9,970 nt of DNA from an uncultured Curtobacterium sp. (GTDB taxonomy: Bacteria > Actinomycetota > Actinomycetes > Actinomycetales > Microbacteriaceae), in contig CAJYIG010000228.1 in the NCBI GenBank assembly GCA_913774725.1, positions 1-9,970 on the forward strand, in the 5' to 3' direction. The notes beneath the pieces are model-generated. The model was given only the letters and a program-made list of their open reading frames with translations. It made no database searches and was not told where the DNA came from. Of this stretch, positions 1-5,976 are shown in pieces (within the stretch, counting starts at the first letter, position 1; each line of letters begins with the position of its first letter). Position numbers and translations under genes: made by a program.

Positions 1-752
1 CCCACTCGGTCCTGCCGTCCGACTACACGCGGATCGCCGTGCGGGTGCTGCTCGAGTCCGGCGCGGACAACGTCGGCGGGATCATGCACGCCGAGGGACG
101 GACACCGTTCGAGCGTGCCGTCGCGCACGCCTACGGCAGCCGGGTCGGTCTCGGTGGGACACCGCACCACGTCGGCGGCAAGGCCGGACCGGCCGAGACG
201 GCGTACCTCGGGGTGTTCCGACGCGACCGGCTCTTCGAGGTCGGGCTCTTCGACGAGGGCATCAAGCGCGGCCAGGACTGGGAGCTGAACCGCCGGCTGC
301 GCCAGACCGGCGGCACGGTGTGGTTCACCCCGGAGCTCGTCGTCACCTACCGCCCGCGTCCGAGCCTGCGCCGACTCGTCCGGCAGTTCGTCGCGACGGG
401 ACTGTGGCGCGGTGAGCTCGCGCGCCGGTTCCCCGCGAACAACGGCGTGCGGTACTTCGTCCCGCCGGCGATGGTCGTGGCGATGGCGCTCGGGATCGTC
501 GCGGGCATCGTCGGGATCGTCGGCGCCGCACTCAGCTCCCCGGTTGCCTGGGCCTGCCTCGGATTCGTCGTCCCCGCGGTCTACCTGCTCTTCGTCGTGC
601 TCGGTGCCGTCGCCGTGGCGCGGCGCTCCGGGCTCTCCACCATGCTGTGGCTGATCGTGGTGCTGCCGTGCATCCACGTCGGCTGGGGCATCGGCTTCAT
701 CATCGGGTTCCTGACCCGGACCTCCGAGCTGACCACGCACACGGGACGGTGA
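1..752 (+). CDS. Family 2 glycosyltransferase, ExoA-like, C-terminal part (5' end outside window)
   Basis: The reading frame is already open at the window edge (codons run from base 3) and ends at TGA 750-752, so only the last ~249 residues are visible. The visible part matches the second half of a GT-A glycosyltransferase of the succinoglycan ExoA type: an ADNVGG segment, then FDEGIKRGQDWELNRRLR (bases ~252-305), the acceptor-side acidic motif of family 2 enzymes. Three hydrophobic helices follow (about 465-530, 544-615, 634-710), which would anchor the enzyme in the membrane with its catalytic domain cytoplasmic. The DxD nucleotide-binding motif lies upstream and cannot be checked. The stop is 9 bases before the next gene, so the two are probably co-transcribed. 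The inferred role is adding a sugar to a lipid-linked glycopolymer; donor and acceptor are unknown. An internal GTG at 39 is not the real start, because homologous-looking sequence continues upstream of it. Confidence 0.88.
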   Translation, partial: HSVLPSDYTRIAVRVLLESGADNVGGIMHAEGRTPFERAVAHAYGSRVGLGGTPHHVGGKAGPAETAYLGVFRRDRLFEVGLFDEGIKRGQDWELNRRLRQTGGTVWFTPELVVTYRPRPSLRRLVRQFVATGLWRGELARRFPANNGVRYFVPPAMVVAMALGIVAGIVGIVGAALSSPVAWACLGFVVPAVYLLFVVLGAVAVARRSGLSTMLWLIVVLPCIHVGWGIGFIIGFLTRTSELTTHTGR

Positions 753-761
753 CCTGACCCC

Positions 762-1580
762 TTGACCGACGACACCACCGGCCGCGGCGCGACCCGACCG
801 ACCTCCATAGCGGAACTCCGCGCGGTCGCCCAACCCGACGAGGTCCGCTCGCGCGCGAACGCCGAGCACTGGACCGCGTCGCTCTACCTGCGCGACGTCT
901 CGCCGTACCTGACCTGGCTGCTGCTGAAGACCCGCGTGTCGGCGAACCAGGTGACCGGCCTGATGATCCTGGTCGGGTGGAGCGTCGCCGCTGCGCTGCT
1001 GATCCCCGGCATCTGGGGTGCGCTGCTCGCACTCGTGCTCGGCCAACTGCAGATGCTCGTGGACTGCTGTGACGGTGAGGTGGCCCGCTGGCGCGGCACC
1101 CGGTCGCCGGCCGGGGTGTTCCTCGACAAGGTCGGGCACTACACCACCGAGGGGCTCATCCCGATCGCGCTCGGGGTCCGTGCGGCGACCTGGCCGATAC
1201 ACGGCGGGGACTGGATGTGGACGACGATCGGCTGTGCGCTCGGCCTCGTGATCGTGCTCAACAAGGCGCTCAACGACATGGTCCACGTCGCCCGGGCGAA
1301 CGCGGGCCTCGAGAAGCTCGTCGACCGTCGCGACGCGGGCACCGCGCCCTCCGGTCGACGCCTGGCGACCCTCCGCCGTGCCGCGCGCTTCCTGCCCTTC
1401 CACCGCCTGTACCACTCGGTCGAGCTCACGATCCTGGCGTTCGTCCTCGCGCTGCTCGGGCTCGTGATCGGTGACCCGCTGGCGGACCGGATCCTGGTCG
1501 GGGTGCTGCTGCCGCTCGCGGTCCTGGCCACGGCCGGTCACTTCGTCGCCATCATGTCGTCGAAGCGGGTGCGCGCATGA
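762..1580 (+). CDS. CDP-alcohol phosphotransferase-family membrane protein with variant motif
   Basis: A 272-residue polytopic protein of the CDP-alcohol phosphatidyltransferase family. Such enzymes move a phospho-alcohol from a CDP-alcohol to an acceptor hydroxyl within the membrane. The signature DxxDGxxARx8GxxxDxxxD is visible as D101, D104, G105, A108, R109, G118 and D122, but the last Asp is replaced by His126 (codon 1137-1139). The preceding KTRVSANQVTG segment (56-66) is typical of the family, and about five to six hydrophobic helices can be drawn. The start is TTG 762; no better ATG or GTG lies nearby in frame, and no strong Shine-Dalgarno is seen, so translation probably depends on the upstream gene 9 bases away. 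The stop overlaps the next start (ATGA). Its place between glycosyltransferases argues for glycopolymer rather than housekeeping phospholipid synthesis. The substrate is unknown. Confidence 0.87.
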   Translation: MTDDTTGRGATRPTSIAELRAVAQPDEVRSRANAEHWTASLYLRDVSPYLTWLLLKTRVSANQVTGLMILVGWSVAAALLIPGIWGALLALVLGQLQMLVDCCDGEVARWRGTRSPAGVFLDKVGHYTTEGLIPIALGVRAATWPIHGGDWMWTTIGCALGLVIVLNKALNDMVHVARANAGLEKLVDRRDAGTAPSGRRLATLRRAARFLPFHRLYHSVELTILAFVLALLGLVIGDPLADRILVGVLLPLAVLATAGHFVAIMSSKRVRA

Positions 1581-2530
1581 CCGGACCGGCCTCCGACGTG
1601 CCGCAGGGCCAGCACTCGGCCGTGACCCCGGGCACCGCTCGACGGAACGCTCCGCCGCGCCGGGTGCGACCGCGCATCGCCGTGGTGAGCCTGTCCCAGG
1701 GCACCCGGCCGGACGACCTCCGCCGAGGCCTGGACAGCGTGCTCGCGCAGCAGGACGTCGAGCTCGACGTGGTGTGCGTCGGCAACGGCTGGGCACCGAC
1801 CGGGCTGCCGGAGGGCGTCCGTGCACTCGCCCTGCCGGAGAACGTCGGGATCCCCGCCGGACGGAACGCCGGGGCCGAGGTCGTCGACGGCGACCACGTG
1901 TTCTTCCTCGACGACGACGCGTCGATCCCGTCGCCGACCTTCCTGCGTGACGCCGTGGCGCTCCTCGACGGCGACCCGTCGCTCGGCCTCGTGCAGCCGC
2001 GGGTCGTCGACCCGAGCGGCTCTGCGAACCCCCGCCGTTGGGTACCGCGGATCCGTAAGGGCGACGCGACGGACTCGTCGCCGGTGTTCTCGGTGTGGGA
2101 GGGCGCCGTGCTCCTGCCGATGGACGTCTACCGTGCCGTCGGCGGCTGGGGAGCGCCGTACTTCTACGCGCACGAGGGCATCGAGCTCGCGTGGCGCGTG
2201 TGGGACGCCGGTCGACGTGCGTGGTACGCCGGCGACCTGGTCGCGCACCACCCGGCGATCGATCCCGCCCGGCATGCCGAGTACATCCGCCTGAACGCGC
2301 GCAACCGTGTGTTCCTGGCGCGGCGCAACCTGCCGGCACCACTGCGACCGCTCTACGTCGGATCGTGGGCCGCGATCCAGGTCGCCCGCTGGTGGCGGCA
2401 TCCGGTGCGTCTGCGGACCTGGTTCGCCGGCGTCGGCGAGGGCTGGACGGCGGACTGCGGTCCGACCCGGCCCATGGGGTGGCTGACGATCGCCCGGATG
2501 ACGCTCGCCGGTCGCCCACCCGTCGTCTGA
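1577..2530 (+). CDS. Family 2 glycosyltransferase
   Basis: A 317-residue soluble-looking GT-A glycosyltransferase. After a ~30-residue Pro/Arg-rich leader come the first strand (RIAVVSLSQ, 33-41), the ENVGIPAGRNAGA segment (88-100) typical of rhamnosyl- and related family 2 transferases, the metal and nucleotide-binding acidic cluster FFLDDDA (109-115), and the acceptor-side motif HEGIELAWRVW (199-209). No clear transmembrane helix is present; the region around 256-280 is mildly amphipathic and could touch the membrane. The ATG overlaps the preceding stop by four bases, indicating translational coupling with the CDP-alcohol phosphotransferase. No strong Shine-Dalgarno is visible. Inferred role: adding a sugar to the same surface polymer. 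The sugar donor cannot be read from sequence. Confidence 0.9.
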   Translation: MTGPASDVPQGQHSAVTPGTARRNAPPRRVRPRIAVVSLSQGTRPDDLRRGLDSVLAQQDVELDVVCVGNGWAPTGLPEGVRALALPENVGIPAGRNAGAEVVDGDHVFFLDDDASIPSPTFLRDAVALLDGDPSLGLVQPRVVDPSGSANPRRWVPRIRKGDATDSSPVFSVWEGAVLLPMDVYRAVGGWGAPYFYAHEGIELAWRVWDAGRRAWYAGDLVAHHPAIDPARHAEYIRLNARNRVFLARRNLPAPLRPLYVGSWAAIQVARWWRHPVRLRTWFAGVGEGWTADCGPTRPMGWLTIARMTLAGRPPVV

Positions 2531-2546
2531 CCCCGCCGCGACGTTC

Positions 2547-2565
2547 GACTGGAGGCTCCGGAGCC
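2547..2565. repeat. Intergenic GACTGGAGGC element with 12-bp palindrome
   Basis: Seventeen bases after the glycosyltransferase stop is GACTGGAGGC (2547-2556), overlapping a perfect 12-base palindrome GGCTCCGGAGCC (2554-2565). A near copy, GACGGGAGGC, sits at 9915-9924, also just after a gene. The palindrome could fold only into a short 4-bp stem, so it is a weak terminator at best. It may instead be a member of a dispersed intergenic repeat family; two copies in one window are suggestive only. Confidence 0.3.
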
Positions 2566-2568
2566 CCG

Positions 2569-2595
2569 TCGGTGTCGCAGTGCTCGGTGTCGCAG
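2569..2595. repeat. Pair of 12-bp direct repeats upstream of the TagF-like gene
   Basis: The 12-mer TCGGTGTCGCAG occurs twice, at 2569-2580 and 2584-2595, separated by 3 bases (period 15). It lies in the 141-base gap between the second glycosyltransferase and the CDP-glycerol phosphotransferase gene, 76 bases before the latter's start. It could be a regulator site or a chance duplication. No open reading frame of note occupies the gap. Confidence 0.55.
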
Positions 2596-2655
2596 CGGTC
2601 GAGGTCGTCCCCGCCGCCGACCGTGCCACCGAGGAGCCCGCACAGCAACCGCCCG

Positions 2656-2671
2656 TAGCCTGAGGACCACC
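2656..2671 (+). promoter_or_regulatory. Possible -10 box and ribosome binding site for the TagF-like gene
   Basis: TAGCCT (2656-2661) fits the actinobacterial TANNNT -10 pattern and is followed by GAGGA (2662-2666), five bases before ATG 2672. A transcript starting about seven bases after the box would be almost leaderless and would lose most of the GAGGA, so the two signals may belong to different transcripts. No convincing -35 hexamer is seen. The 141-base gap itself suggests this gene may have its own promoter. Confidence 0.35.
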
Positions 2672-3904
2672 ATGCCGATCACCAAGGACGTCCGGACCGC
2701 CATCCGTCTCGCCCGCCGCCTCCTGCGTTCGCGGCAGAACCGACGGGAGCTCGACCGTCGCCTGCCCGGTGCTCCGCAGCTGCCGCCCCGGTCGATCGAG
2801 GTCGCGGTGTACTTCGCCGACGGCCCGGTGAACATGTACCAGATCCGCCAGTGGTACGCGCCCCTGGCGGAACTCGCCCGCGAGCACCCGGTCGCGATCG
2901 TCTCGCGCAGCCCCGGCACGATGACGACGCTGCTCGACGAGTCGCCCGTCCCCGCGGTGTACGCCCGTCAGGTCGTCGACCTCGAGCGCTTCGTCGAGGA
3001 GCAGGCACCGAAGATCGTCCTGTACGTCAACCAGAACGCCCGCAACTTCCAGATGATGCGGTACGGGCGCATGTGGCACGTCTTCGTCAACCACGGCGAG
3101 AGCGACAAGATGTACATGACGACCAACCAGTTCAAGGCGTACGACTACGCCCTCATCGCGGGTGACGCGGCACGGGACCGCCTGCGTGCAGCGCTCTGGG
3201 ACTACGACGTCGACGGCCGCACGATCGCCATCGGCCGTCCGCAGGCAGACCACTTCGCCGGTGCGGTGCCGTACCCGCAGGACGACCGCACCGTGGTGCT
3301 CTACGCGCCGACGTGGGAGGGTGACCGCGCCGCGGCCGCGTACGGGTCGATCGCGTCGCACGGGGTCGTCCTCGCCGAGCACCTGCTCGCGACGGGTCGG
3401 CACCGGTTGGTGTACCGCCCGCACCCCCGGAGCGGCGTGCTCGACCAGGACTACCGGTCGGCGCACGAGCGCATCGTCGCCGCCATCGCCGCCGCGAACG
3501 CCGCCGACCCGTCGGCCCACCACGTGTACGACGACGGGCCGCAGCTCGGGTGGCAGCTCGCGGACGCCGACGTCGCGGTCACCGACATCAGCGCGATGAT
3601 CTACGACCGGCTGGCCGTCGGCAAGCCCCTGATCGTGACGCGTCCGGCAGCGCCCGACGCGGACGTGGACGAGCGCGGGTACCTCGGCGACGCGGACTGG
3701 CTGCTCGCCGAGGACGCCACGGACATCGTCGCGCGGGTGGACGCCGCTGCGAACGACGCCGAGCAGCTCGCGAAGCTCCGGCACTGGGTCGAGCGGTACT
3801 TCGGTGACACCACGCCGGGTGTCGCGACGAGTCGGCTGCACGCCGCCGTGGACCGACTCGTGACGCGCTGGCACGAGGTCGCCGTGGAGCGCGGCGAGGC
3901 CTGA
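2672..3904 (+). CDS. CDP-glycerol (or CDP-alditol) glycerophosphotransferase family protein, TagB/TagF-like
   Basis: A 410-residue protein of the teichoic acid polyol-phosphate transferase family, which transfers glycerol- or ribitol-phosphate from the CDP form to a lipid-linked acceptor at the cytoplasmic membrane face. Visible family signposts, in order, are VNHGESDK (139-146, containing the His-Gly pair), IGRPQADHF (187-195, in the place of the usual GYPRND), YAPTWEG (211-217), RPHPRSG (249-255, the second conserved His) and TDISAMIYD (304-312, in the place of TDxSSxxxD). Length is close to primase-type TagB and shorter than TagF polymerases, which carry an extra N-terminal domain. There is no obvious transmembrane helix; a basic N-terminus (8-30) could bind the membrane. 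ATG 2672 has GAGGA five bases upstream. The stop is 14 bases from the stop of the convergent gene. Whether it primes or polymerises, and which alditol it uses, cannot be told. Confidence 0.88.
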   Translation: MPITKDVRTAIRLARRLLRSRQNRRELDRRLPGAPQLPPRSIEVAVYFADGPVNMYQIRQWYAPLAELAREHPVAIVSRSPGTMTTLLDESPVPAVYARQVVDLERFVEEQAPKIVLYVNQNARNFQMMRYGRMWHVFVNHGESDKMYMTTNQFKAYDYALIAGDAARDRLRAALWDYDVDGRTIAIGRPQADHFAGAVPYPQDDRTVVLYAPTWEGDRAAAAYGSIASHGVVLAEHLLATGRHRLVYRPHPRSGVLDQDYRSAHERIVAAIAAANAADPSAHHVYDDGPQLGWQLADADVAVTDISAMIYDRLAVGKPLIVTRPAAPDADVDERGYLGDADWLLAEDATDIVARVDAAANDAEQLAKLRHWVERYFGDTTPGVATSRLHAAVDRLVTRWHEVAVERGEA

Positions 3905-3918
3905 CCCGGCGCGCGACG

Positions 3919-4230
3919 TCACGACGCGAGCCCCACGAGGCGGTCGCCGACCAGGGCCATGCGCCACAGGTACTCCGACCGGTCCGGGCGCCGCCACCGG
4001 ACGACCACGATGCCGGTCTGCTCGGGATCGGCGCCGAACACCGCGATCGACAGGGACCGCCCCGGGTCGAGACGGTTCACCGCGAGCGGCGGGCAGTAGC
4101 CGCTGCCGAGGTGCGTCAAGGAGATCGCGTGCAGGGGCTCGGGGCCGGTGTTCACCAGGTCGTAGCGACGTGGTGCTCCGGAGCGGTCGACGGTGAACGG
4201 GACTGCGTAGGCCGTGGGTGGGTGGTGCAT
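3919..4230 (-). CDS. Small conserved-looking protein of unknown function
   Basis: A 103-residue protein with no signal peptide or membrane helix. I do not recognise a named family. The sequence alternates hydrophobic and polar residues as in a small beta-sandwich: RYDLVNTGPEPLHAISL, then a PGRSLSIAVFG turn-strand, then VVVRWRRPDRSEYLWRMAL. An Arg/Trp-rich ending like the last segment seems familiar from actinobacterial hypothetical proteins, but I cannot confirm this. It lies 107 bases downstream of the ABC ATPase on the same strand and ends 14 bases from the convergent TagF-like gene. I chose ATG 4230 over the in-frame GTG 4239, because a TAGCGT box (4243-4238) ends seven bases before the ATG, a leaderless arrangement, and neither start has a Shine-Dalgarno. 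The GTG alternative would add three residues. Confidence 0.72.
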   Translation of the reverse strand: MHHPPTAYAVPFTVDRSGAPRRYDLVNTGPEPLHAISLTHLGSGYCPPLAVNRLDPGRSLSIAVFGADPEQTGIVVVRWRRPDRSEYLWRMALVGDRLVGLAS

Positions 4231-4237
4231 GCGCGTC

Positions 4238-4243
4238 ACGCTA
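4238..4243 (-). promoter_or_regulatory. Candidate leaderless -10 box for the small unknown gene
   Basis: On the minus strand TAGCGT (4243 to 4238) matches TANNNT and is followed by seven bases and then ATG 4230, which places transcription start at or next to the A of the start codon. The upstream stretch is C-rich and shows no Shine-Dalgarno. No clear -35 hexamer is present, so this is a positional argument only. Confidence 0.4.
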
Positions 4244-4294
4244 GGGGGAGGGGCCGACGTCGGGGGCCCGGGGGAGCCGTCCGGGACGACTGCT

Positions 4295-4333
4295 TGTGGA
4301 GGAGGCGACGGCGGGCCCCTGGTGTGGAGGAGG
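4295..4333. repeat. Direct repeat of TGTGGAGGAGG
   Basis: The 11-mer TGTGGAGGAGG occurs at 4295-4305 and 4323-4333, 28 bases apart, in the 107-base gap between the ATPase stop and the small unknown gene. On the transcribed minus strand it reads CCTCCTCCACA. A separate perfect palindrome, CCGACGTCGG, lies at 4254-4263 in the same gap. No function is apparent for either. Confidence 0.5.
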
Positions 4334-4337
4334 GGGC
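4315..4337 (-). terminator. Weak hairpin directly after the ABC ATPase stop
   Basis: Immediately after the ATPase stop codon, minus-strand GCCCC(C)T at 4337-4331 can pair with AGGGGC at 4320-4315 across a ten-base loop, giving a six-pair stem with one bulged base. No U-run follows. It could be an attenuating or terminating hairpin between the export genes and the small unknown gene, in line with the latter having its own -10 box. Confidence 0.3.
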
Positions 4338-5108
4338 TCAGGCCCCGTGGTCCGCCTCGTACCGCGCGAGCGCTGCCTCGATCGTGTCGTCGAGCTGCAG
4401 CCGCCCCTTGTCGAGGTAGAGCCCTCGGTCGCAGAACCGGCGCAGGTCCTTGTCGCTATGCGAGACGAAGAACAGCGTCCGGCCACCGGCCAGCAGTTCC
4501 TCGATGCGCTTGTAGCACTTCTCGCGGAAGCTCTTGTCACCCACCGCCAGCACCTCGTCGACCAGGATGACGGGTTCGTCCAACCGGGAGATCACGGCGA
4601 AGGCGATGCGCACCTTCATGCCGCTCGACAGGTGCTTGTAGGGGGTGTCGACGAAGTCCCCGATCTCGGCGAAGTCGATGATCTCGTCGAACGCGTCGCG
4701 GATCTCCGACCGGGACATCCCGTGCAGGCCGGCCGTCAGGTACACGTTGTCCCGGACCGTGAGGTCACCGACGAAGCCGCCGGTGATCTCGATGAGCGGC
4801 GCGACCCCGGCGTCCACGCGGACGCGACCCTCGTCGGGCAGCATGACCTGCGCGACGAGCTTCAGCAGGGTGGACTTGCCCTGGCCGTTGCGCCCGACGA
4901 CGCCGATCGCCTCGCCCGGGCGCACGTCGAAGGACACGTTGCGGAGCGCCCAGAACTCGTCCGCCCGCTTCCGCCGGTTGCTGCCGGCGAACAGGTCCTT
5001 GAAGCTCCGGCTCGCCCGGCGGTTGCGCTTGAAGCGGATGCCGGCGTCCCGGACCGAGATCACGGGGGCCACGGTCGTCGACGGCGCGGTGGAGTCGGTG
5101 GCGGTCAT
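4338..5108 (-). CDS. Polysaccharide/teichoic acid ABC exporter ATP-binding protein, Wzt/TagH-like
   Basis: A 256-residue ABC ATPase that would power export of an undecaprenyl-linked polymer through the adjacent permease. Visible motifs are Walker A GRNGQGKST (72-80), the LSSGMK signature (160-165), Walker B VILVDE (180-185) and the VSHS H-loop (215-218). The FWALRNVSFDV lead-in and ITGGFVGDLTVRDNVYL segment (108-124) are typical of the Wzt/KpsT/TagH group. It ends soon after the nucleotide-binding domain, so it lacks the C-terminal carbohydrate-binding domain found in some Wzt proteins. The start is ATG 5108, sharing one base with the permease stop (TGATG). AAGGAG at 5119-5114 lies five bases before this ATG but only two before the alternative GTG 5111. 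It is translationally coupled to the permease. Confidence 0.93.
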   Translation of the reverse strand: MTATDSTAPSTTVAPVISVRDAGIRFKRNRRASRSFKDLFAGSNRRKRADEFWALRNVSFDVRPGEAIGVVGRNGQGKSTLLKLVAQVMLPDEGRVRVDAGVAPLIEITGGFVGDLTVRDNVYLTAGLHGMSRSEIRDAFDEIIDFAEIGDFVDTPYKHLSSGMKVRIAFAVISRLDEPVILVDEVLAVGDKSFREKCYKRIEELLAGGRTLFFVSHSDKDLRRFCDRGLYLDKGRLQLDDTIEAALARYEADHGA

Positions 5109-5932
5109 CACAGCTCCTTCAGGACACGGTGCTCGCTCCGGCGGAACACGACCAGTCCGACCCCGAGCACCACGGCGGTGACGAGGACCGACACGCCGAC
5201 CTCTCTCCAGTCGAGCTGACCGGGGAAGAACGCGGAGCGGTAGATGCCGAAGATGCCGCTGAGCGGGTTCAGCGCGGCGATGTCGTGCAGCCGCTCCGGG
5301 AGCGCCTGCGTGCCATAGATGATCGGCGATGCGTAGAAGAGGAAGCGCAGCACGAGCTTCACGGCGCGTTCCAGGTCACGGAAGAACACCACCAGCGGGG
5401 CGACGATCAGGCCGAGTCCGTAGACCAGCGCCGCCTGCAGCACGATGGCCAGGGGGTAGAGGGCGAGTTCCCAGTGCAGGTGCGCACCGGTGGCGATCGC
5501 GAACACCGCGAGCACCGGCAGGCTCAGCAGGAACTCGATGCCCTTCGACGCGTTCACCCGGGCGACCCAGATGCTCCGTGGGATCGTCGTCGACCGGATC
5601 AGCTTCGCTTCCTTGGTGAAGGCCCGCGTGGAGTCCGACACGGCGCCGGTGAACCACATCCACGGCAGCAGCGCCGACAGCAGGAAGACGATGTACGGTT
5701 CCTCACCGACCGACCCACGGTGGAACACCTGGGTGAAGACGAACCAGTAGATCGCCGACATCACCAGCGGGTCGAGGATCGACCACAGGTACCCGAGCGC
5801 GGACGTCGAGTACCGGACACGGAGGTCGCGCACGGTCAGCAGCCAGAGCGCCTGACGGTAGCGCCGACCGGCGCTCCGCGGCGCCGTCGATGCGGTCGTC
5901 GCGGGCGCGGTCGGCGCACTCGCTGTGGTCAC
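5108..5932 (-). CDS. Polysaccharide/teichoic acid ABC exporter permease, Wzm/TagG-like
   Basis: A 274-residue ABC-2 type membrane subunit, about the usual length for Wzm/TagG, with roughly six hydrophobic helices. Family hallmarks are the N-terminal interface segment VRDLRVRYSTSALGYLWSIL (34-53), the loop FFRDLERAVKLVLRFLFYAS (183-202) followed by PIIY, and LNPLSGIFGIYRSAFF (221-236) before the last helix. The first ~20 residues are Ala/Thr/Pro-rich and probably disordered. The start is GTG 5932 with GGAGGG at 5943-5938, five bases upstream. It sits 44 bases after the nucleotidyltransferase and overlaps the ATPase start, so the three probably form one transcript. With the ATPase it would move a lipid-linked glycopolymer across the cytoplasmic membrane; the neighbours on the other strand are the likely makers of that polymer. 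Confidence 0.93.
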   Translation of the reverse strand: MTTASAPTAPATTASTAPRSAGRRYRQALWLLTVRDLRVRYSTSALGYLWSILDPLVMSAIYWFVFTQVFHRGSVGEEPYIVFLLSALLPWMWFTGAVSDSTRAFTKEAKLIRSTTIPRSIWVARVNASKGIEFLLSLPVLAVFAIATGAHLHWELALYPLAIVLQAALVYGLGLIVAPLVVFFRDLERAVKLVLRFLFYASPIIYGTQALPERLHDIAALNPLSGIFGIYRSAFFPGQLDWREVGVSVLVTAVVLGVGLVVFRRSEHRVLKEL

Positions 5933-5937
5933 GGCTT

Positions 5938-5956
5938 CCCTCCGGGCGGATCCGCC
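5938..5956 (-). promoter_or_regulatory. Permease ribosome binding site with adjacent 12-bp palindrome
   Basis: GGAGGG (5943-5938) lies five bases before the GTG start of the permease and is one of the best Shine-Dalgarno matches in the window. A perfect palindrome, GGCGGATCCGCC (5945-5956), abuts it on the upstream side. As RNA this could form only a short hairpin with a GATC loop, which might influence ribosome access; that is conjecture. Confidence 0.5.
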
Positions 5957-5976
5957 GAGGGGGTCCTGACGGTGGT

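Noticed and set aside
3905..3918. A shared bidirectional terminator between the two convergent operons
   Set aside because: Only 14 bases separate the stops, and I found no stem longer than four pairs there; any terminator must lie inside coding sequence or act differently.
1538..3997. An 819-codon open frame on the minus strand across the glycosyltransferase and TagF-like genes
   Set aside because: It is antisense to genes with clear catalytic motifs, its product is Arg/Val/Asp-rich with no domain, and long antisense frames are expected in DNA with G/C-biased third positions.
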